64,000 nt of DNA from contig BQOK01000001.1 in assembly GCA_022835495.1 (NCBI GenBank), forward strand, positions 2,108,001 through 2,172,000, read 5' to 3'. The DNA is from Oscillospiraceae bacterium (GTDB taxonomy: Bacteria > Bacillota > Clostridia > Oscillospirales > Ruminococcaceae). Under the pieces are notes generated by a model. That model made no database searches, was not told the DNA's origin, and saw only the letters and a program-made list of their open reading frames with translations. This document shows positions 60,426 to 64,000 of this stretch, one piece after another (position 1 is the first letter of the stretch; every line of letters begins with the position of its first letter). The translations under genes were made by a program, and so were the position numbers.

Positions 60426-61790
60426 TCAGGCCTTCACGCCGCCGCCCGGTGCTTGCAGCCGGCGCAGCGTGCGCCGGAACAGCAGCACCGCCACCAGCGC
60501 GGCCAGCCCCTCCGCCACCGGAAACGCTGCCCACACCCCGGCAAGGCCCCACACCCGGGAAAGGCAAACGGCCAGCGGCGGGATCACCAGCAGCTGCCGG
60601 ATCAGGGTGATCAGCAGCGAATCCATGCCCTTGCCCAGCGCCTCAAAGCCGCCCGCCAGCACGGTCCCCAGGGTCGAGGCCAAAAAGCCAAGGCTTGCAA
60701 TGCGCAGCATGGGCACCCCCAGCGCCATCATCCCCGCGTCGGCCCCAAACAGCTGCATAATGGGCACGGGCAGCGCCCAGAACAGCACCGTTCCCAGCAC
60801 CATGATCCCCGCGGTCACCAGCAGGCTGTCTTTCAGGGTGGCGCGCATGCGCTGTGCCTTGCCCGCGCCGTAATTGTAGCTCACGATGGGGCGCATGCCC
60901 TGCACCAGGCCGTTCGCCGGCATGTACACAAAGGTCTGCAATTTAAAGTAAATGCCGAACACCGCCACCGCCTGGCTGTGCAGGGTGGCAAGCAGCGCGT
61001 TCAGCGCCCCCACCAGCAGCGAGGGCATGGCCGCCATCATGCACGAGGGCACCCCCACCGCGTAGATCTTCTTGGCAATGGCGGCCTGCGGCCGCAGGCC
61101 GGAAAGCCGGATGTGGATGCCGGTATCCGTGCGGATAAAATAGATCACGGCCAGCGTGCAGGCGGTCATCTGGCCAATGATGGTGGCGATCGCCGCGCCG
61201 GTCACCCCCAGCGCAGGCAGGCCCAGCAGCCCAAAAATGAGAACCGGGTCCAGGGCGATGTTCACAATGGCCCCCACTCCCTGCAGGATCATAGGCACCA
61301 CCATATTGCCCACCGCCTGGAACAGCTTTTCAATGTAAATGTGGAACAGGCTGCCGAACGCCAGGCAGATCACGATGCGGGTGTAGCTCTCGCTCATGGC
61401 CAGCACGCCGGCGTCCTGGTTGAACAGCCGTAAAAAAGGCGCCGCGCCAAATAGCCCCACCAGCAAAAAGGCCAGCGAGTGCAGCCCGGTAAACACCAGC
61501 CCCATGCCCGCAGCCCGGTCCACGGCCTGCCGGTTGCCCTCGCCCAGGCTGCGGGCAATAAAGGCGTTTGCGCCCACGCCGTAGCCCACCGCAACCGCCA
61601 GCACCAGGTTCTGCAGCGGATATGCAAGCGACACAGCCGTCAGCGCATCCTGCGACAGCCGTGCCACAAACACGCTGTCCACCACATTGTAAAGCGATTG
61701 AATGAGCATAGAAATAATCGGCGGGATCGCCATTCCCATCAACAGCGGGAACACGGGCTTTGTGCCCATGGGGTTTTCAGCCTGCGGCAA
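60426..61790 (-). CDS. MATE-family efflux transporter
   Basis: A 454-residue multidrug/metabolite exporter with twelve predicted helices in two MATE repeats. The N-terminus has the conserved NPMGTKPVFPLLM, SMLIQSLYNVVDSVFVARL and DALTAVSLAYPLQ region. The start is a TTG at 61790 with AAGGAG about 11 nt upstream. It is controlled by a terminator-type leader and strong promoter (listed separately). Substrate unknown. Confidence 0.94.
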   Translation of the reverse strand: MPQAENPMGTKPVFPLLMGMAIPPIISMLIQSLYNVVDSVFVARLSQDALTAVSLAYPLQNLVLAVAVGYGVGANAFIARSLGEGNRQAVDRAAGMGLVFTGLHSLAFLLVGLFGAAPFLRLFNQDAGVLAMSESYTRIVICLAFGSLFHIYIEKLFQAVGNMVVPMILQGVGAIVNIALDPVLIFGLLGLPALGVTGAAIATIIGQMTACTLAVIYFIRTDTGIHIRLSGLRPQAAIAKKIYAVGVPSCMMAAMPSLLVGALNALLATLHSQAVAVFGIYFKLQTFVYMPANGLVQGMRPIVSYNYGAGKAQRMRATLKDSLLVTAGIMVLGTVLFWALPVPIMQLFGADAGMMALGVPMLRIASLGFLASTLGTVLAGGFEALGKGMDSLLITLIRQLLVIPPLAVCLSRVWGLAGVWAAFPVAEGLAALVAVLLFRRTLRRLQAPGGGVKA

Positions 61791-61812
61791 AGCGGGATCA
61801 GCTCCTTTTCAC

Positions 61813-61867
61813 AAAAAAGAGGCTACAGACCCCCTGTTTGTACTCAGAAACAGGTAAATCTATAGCC
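61813..61867 (-). promoter_or_regulatory. Transcription attenuator in the MATE leader
   Basis: Hairpin read on minus: outer stem GGCTATAGA/TCTGTAGCC (61859-61867 with 61821-61829) and inner 7-bp stem CCTGTTT/AAACAGG (61848-61854 with 61833-61839), then T6 (61813-61818). This terminator ends 5 nt before the Shine-Dalgarno of the MATE gene, so it must be overcome for expression. A possible 10-codon upstream reading frame (61860-61892) stops inside its 5' arm. Confidence 0.78.
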
Positions 61868-61901
61868 CCGGCAATTCCAGTGTGCCTTTCAAGACTTCGT
61901 T

Positions 61902-61930
61902 ATGATAGCATCCCCCGCGCCGCTTGTCAA
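61902..61930 (-). promoter_or_regulatory. Promoter of the MATE gene
   Basis: Read on minus: TTGACA (61925-61930), 17-bp spacer ending TGC, TATCAT (61902-61907). Leader of about 105 nt. Confidence 0.85.
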
Positions 61931-61953
61931 GCCGCTTTTGCAGGCCGCGCGGC

Positions 61954-61989
61954 AAAAAAGCAGAGGGCCGCCCCAGGGGCAGCCCCTCC
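61954..61989 (-). terminator. Terminator of the DUF4870 gene
   Basis: GC-rich stem with one bulge (61962-61989) followed on minus by T6 (61954-61959), 13 nt past the stop codon. Confidence 0.7.
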
Positions 61990-62001
61990 GCTCATGCGCT
62001 C

Positions 62002-62289
62002 TTATTTCAGCAGGGTGATGCCGCCGATCAGCGGCAGGTGCTTGTCCTGATCCTGTGCCGCGTAGATCAGGCCCACCAGCGAGAAGATTCCCACCACGGT
62101 GCTCACAATCCACATAAAGCGCCCCACAATGGGCACCCACGCAAGCACGGTGGTCGCCAGCCCCACAATGGCCAGCACACCGGCCTGGTTCAAATGGAAC
62201 TTCGCACCCTCCTTATCGCCCGCCAGATATGCGATCAGCCAGCCGATCCAGCTCAGGTAGGCAATCACGCTCGTCGCCTTTTTGTTCAT
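62002..62289 (-). CDS. DUF4870-like small membrane protein
   Basis: A 95-residue protein with three hydrophobic helices (about 5-22, 36-55, 59-78). The AYLSWIGWLIAYLAGDKE and KFHLNQAG patterns match DUF4870/Tic20-type proteins. GAGGAGG is 10 nt before the ATG. Function unknown. Own promoter and terminator. Confidence 0.82.
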   Translation of the reverse strand: MNKKATSVIAYLSWIGWLIAYLAGDKEGAKFHLNQAGVLAIVGLATTVLAWVPIVGRFMWIVSTVVGIFSLVGLIYAAQDQDKHLPLIGGITLLK

Positions 62290-62339
62290 AGGTGTATTCC
62301 CTCCTCGTTTTCACACGGTATCCCCGTGTATTTATGTTA

Positions 62340-62368
62340 ATTTTATCACTTTATCATTCTAAAATCAA
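62340..62368 (-). promoter_or_regulatory. Promoter of the DUF4870 gene
   Basis: Read on minus: TTGATT (62363-62368), 17-bp spacer, TAAAAT (62340-62345). A small ACACGG/CCGTGT hairpin lies in the leader (62313-62329). Confidence 0.8.
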
Positions 62369-62443
62369 CCGTTTTCGCCATTTTTTGTATCACAGGCTTT
62401 TTAAAGGCGGTCCCTTGCCTTTCGCCCGCACAGCGCGGCGGGT

Positions 62444-62521
62444 TTATTTTTCGCCCACCCACATGCTGCACAACACCACAAACGCCACCATAAACAGCAG
62501 TACCAGCACAAAACGAGTCAT
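62444..62521 (-). CDS. Possible 25-residue single-span membrane peptide
   Basis: ATG at 62521, GGAAGGGGGCG about 8 nt upstream, TAA at 62444. The product is a hydrophobic helix (residues 3-19, FVLVLLFMVAFVV) with a basic N-terminal residue and an acidic tail ending VGEK. It could be a small membrane protein or chance. No function or homologue is recognised. It lies in an otherwise gene-free 346-bp gap (62290-62635). Confidence 0.45.
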   Translation of the reverse strand: MTRFVLVLLFMVAFVVLCSMWVGEK

Positions 62522-62563
62522 TCCGTTTCGCCCCCTTCCAGTTATTACCATACAAAATTAGGG

Positions 62564-62575
62564 GCAAATATTTGC
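62564..62575. promoter_or_regulatory. 12-bp palindrome GCAAATATTTGC
   Basis: Perfect palindrome 61 nt before the ATPase start codon, followed at 62591 by a TAAAAT. It may be an operator. No clear -35 is visible for the plus-strand gene. Confidence 0.35.
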
Positions 62576-62635
62576 GCGCAGTGTGGCGAATAAAATTTTC
62601 TTGGCATAACATGGGCAAAGAGAGGGGTGTTCACC

Positions 62636-63703
62636 ATGGAAAACGACAAAAAAAGTGTGGATTTCTTTTTAGGCGCGGTCGGCCCCGGGGGCTTCCGTGG
62701 CTATTTTGAGCAGCTCGGCGCAGAACCGGGCATTCAGCTGTATCTCATCAAAAGCGGGCCCGGCTGCGGCAAAAGCACCATGATGCGCCGCATCGCACAA
62801 AAAGCGGGCGACCCTGTGGAGCGCATCCATTGTTCCTCCGATCCCGACAGCCTCGACGGCGTGATCCTGCCCCGGCCCTTTGCCGCTGTGCTGGACGCCA
62901 CCGCCCCCCATACGCTGGACCCGGCCTACCCCGGCGCGGCCGAAGAGGTGGTAAGCCTGTACCATACCATGGACACAAAGCGGCTCAAGGCAAACCGGGC
63001 CGAGATCATTGCCCTGTTCCGGCGCTGCAAGTGCCTGCAGGGCCGCGCGGCCCGCTATATTTCCAGTGCCGCCGAGCTTCTGGCCGACAGCCGCCGCACC
63101 GCCGCCGGCGCTGCGGATATGGAAAAGGCCCGCGCCTATGCAAACCGCCTGGCGCTGCGCTACCTGCCCCGGCGCGGGGGCGAAGGGCGTGAAAGCATAC
63201 GCCTGCTCAGCGCCGTGACCCCCCAGGGCCACAAGGTGTTCCGCGATACCATTCCTGCCCTGGCCGACACCTTGGTGGTCTTTCACGATGAATATGGGGC
63301 CTGCAGCAGCCTTCTGATGGAAACGCTCCGCCGCCTGGGGTTAGAGCGCGGCTACCACGTCGTCACCTGCCCTTGCCCGCTTTCCGAGGGCAAGATCGAC
63401 CATCTGTTCCTGCCCGAGCTCCGGCTGGCGTTCCTCACCAGCAACAGCTGGCATCCCATGGAGTTTCCGGACCAAAAGAATATTCATTGCACCCGGTTCG
63501 AGGCCAAAGACCGGCTTCGCTGCCGCAAAAAGCGCCTTCGTTTCAACCGGCGCGCCGCGGCCGACCTGCTGGCCCAGGCCAGCGCTATGCAGTGCGAGGC
63601 CAAAGCCAGCCACGACGAACTGGAGGCGTTTTACGGCGCCGCAGTCGACTTCTCCGCGGTGGACGCCGCGGCAGCGGCGCTGAACGCCAAGCTGGGGCTG
63701 TAA
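62636..63703 (+). CDS. P-loop ATPase (PRK06851-like family)
   Basis: A 355-residue protein beginning with VDFFLGAVGPGGFRGYF and a P-loop at GPGCGKSTMMRR (about 44-55). It ends with a helical region (RRAAADLLAQASAMQCEAK). Clostridia carry such a protein often; its role is unknown, maybe linked to sporulation or nucleotide metabolism (inference). The ATG at 62636 follows AGAGAGGGG by 8 nt; a GTG at 62627 would overlap the ribosome site. Cysteine-rich in the middle. Confidence 0.75.
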   Translation: MENDKKSVDFFLGAVGPGGFRGYFEQLGAEPGIQLYLIKSGPGCGKSTMMRRIAQKAGDPVERIHCSSDPDSLDGVILPRPFAAVLDATAPHTLDPAYPGAAEEVVSLYHTMDTKRLKANRAEIIALFRRCKCLQGRAARYISSAAELLADSRRTAAGAADMEKARAYANRLALRYLPRRGGEGRESIRLLSAVTPQGHKVFRDTIPALADTLVVFHDEYGACSSLLMETLRRLGLERGYHVVTCPCPLSEGKIDHLFLPELRLAFLTSNSWHPMEFPDQKNIHCTRFEAKDRLRCRKKRLRFNRRAAADLLAQASAMQCEAKASHDELEAFYGAAVDFSAVDAAAAALNAKLGL

Positions 63704-63791
63704 AATCTTTTGCCCCGCTCCCCCGTCCCTCTGGTTTCCGCGGGCTGTTTGTGCAAAATTTCCGGTTGCCTGCGGCCCCGCCGGGCCCCAG

Positions 63792-63838
63792 GCAAAAAAT
63801 ACGGAGCGTTCTCCTTTATGTGGAAAACGCTCCGTATT
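63792..63838 (-). terminator. Terminator of the right-edge gene
   Basis: Perfect 13-bp stem AATACGGAGCGTT/AACGCTCCGTATT (63798-63810 with 63826-63838), 15-nt loop, then T6 on minus, directly after the stop codon at 63839-63841. Confidence 0.9.
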
Positions 63839-64000
63839 CTATTCCAAAGAATCCAGCACCACGTCTTTGAAATGACAAACCGAAACATCAAACCGGTTGA
63901 GCTGCTGTGTCAGCCGCCGCACCATCGCCTCGTCACAGCCCACATCCTCCAGGGCAAACCTCATCTCTCTGCCGCAATAATAAGCGATGCCCCAGGTATC
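63839..64000 (-). CDS. Partial gene, DUF6514-like C-terminus
   Basis: 53 codons enter from the right edge and end with TAG at 63839-63841. The visible part (DTWGIAYY, then FALEDVGCDEAMVRRL, QLNRFDVSV, FKDVVLDSLE) has the LN...VHF/DVV pattern seen in small DUF6514-type Clostridia proteins, so this is a tentative family call. The start lies outside the window. A clear terminator follows. Confidence 0.55.
   Translation of the reverse strand, partial: DTWGIAYYCGREMRFALEDVGCDEAMVRRLTQQLNRFDVSVCHFKDVVLDSLE

Overview
The window is a high-GC, densely coded segment from an anaerobic, endospore-forming Clostridia-type Firmicute, most likely of the Oscillospiraceae/Ruminococcaceae kind. The support is a PolC-type replicase, the pyrH-frr-uppS-cdsA-dxr-rseP-ispG-polC gene run, the sporulation genes spoIVA, sipL, spoVM and ytfJ, a PASTA kinase/PP2C pair, a C-rich ribosomal protein L28, diaminopimelate dehydrogenase, and strong GGAGG ribosome sites with many TTG starts. 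No phage, CRISPR array or rRNA is present. The only mobile element is one IS200-type insertion.

Layout. 1-9.9 kb (minus): a conserved run for pyrimidine nucleotide supply, ribosome recycling, undecaprenyl/phospholipid/MEP-isoprenoid synthesis, site-2 protease and PolC (cut by the left edge). 9.9-10.9 kb: an IS200-like tnpA between two near-identical 76-bp hairpin repeats. 10.9-12.5 kb: an unusual two-gene signalling pair, a Spo0A-like regulator with a degenerate receiver and a histidine-kinase-like protein with no phospho-accepting histidine. 12.6-17.9 kb: tRNA-Ala(GGC), M18 aminopeptidase, lytic transglycosylase, coaE, sua5, prfA and a DUF951 gene. 18-19.6 kb (plus): an S1-domain protein and a DUF4364 protein. 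19.7-22.1 kb: two surface-glycan genes. 22.4-25.6 kb: spoIVA, sipL and the 26-residue spoVM, together the spore-coat basement module. 25.6-38 kb: thiN, rsgA, prkC, stp, rlmN, rsmB, fmt, def, priA, gmk, remA, yicC, one long housekeeping run.

38.2-40.8 kb (plus): a tiny gene, an AraC regulator, a DMT exporter and a DUF2000 gene. 40.9-44.1 kb: a three-subunit biotin carboxyltransferase set resembling soluble transcarboxylase. 44.2-48.3 kb: rluB, ytfJ, DUF2953, scpB, scpA and an M50 protease. 48.4-49.3 kb (plus): rpmB, then a yjdF gene behind a likely yjdF azaaromatic riboswitch. 49.3-54.6 kb (minus): ABC exporter, ArsR-type regulator with a plausible operator, acetyltransferase, methyltransferase, PTS-IIC-like protein. 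54.8-60.4 kb (plus): an esterase-like protein lacking its serine nucleophile, a polar amino-acid ABC importer, ddh, an MBL-fold hydrolase and glyoxalase I. 60.4-62.5 kb (minus): a MATE exporter behind a terminator-type attenuator, DUF4870 and a possible 25-residue membrane peptide. 62.6-64 kb: a P-loop ATPase (plus) and the C-terminus of a DUF6514-like gene (minus).

Many promoters (TTGNNN, 16-17 bp, TANNAT) and intrinsic terminators can be read directly and divide the minus-strand runs into transcription units. All function calls come from sequence reading without database searches.
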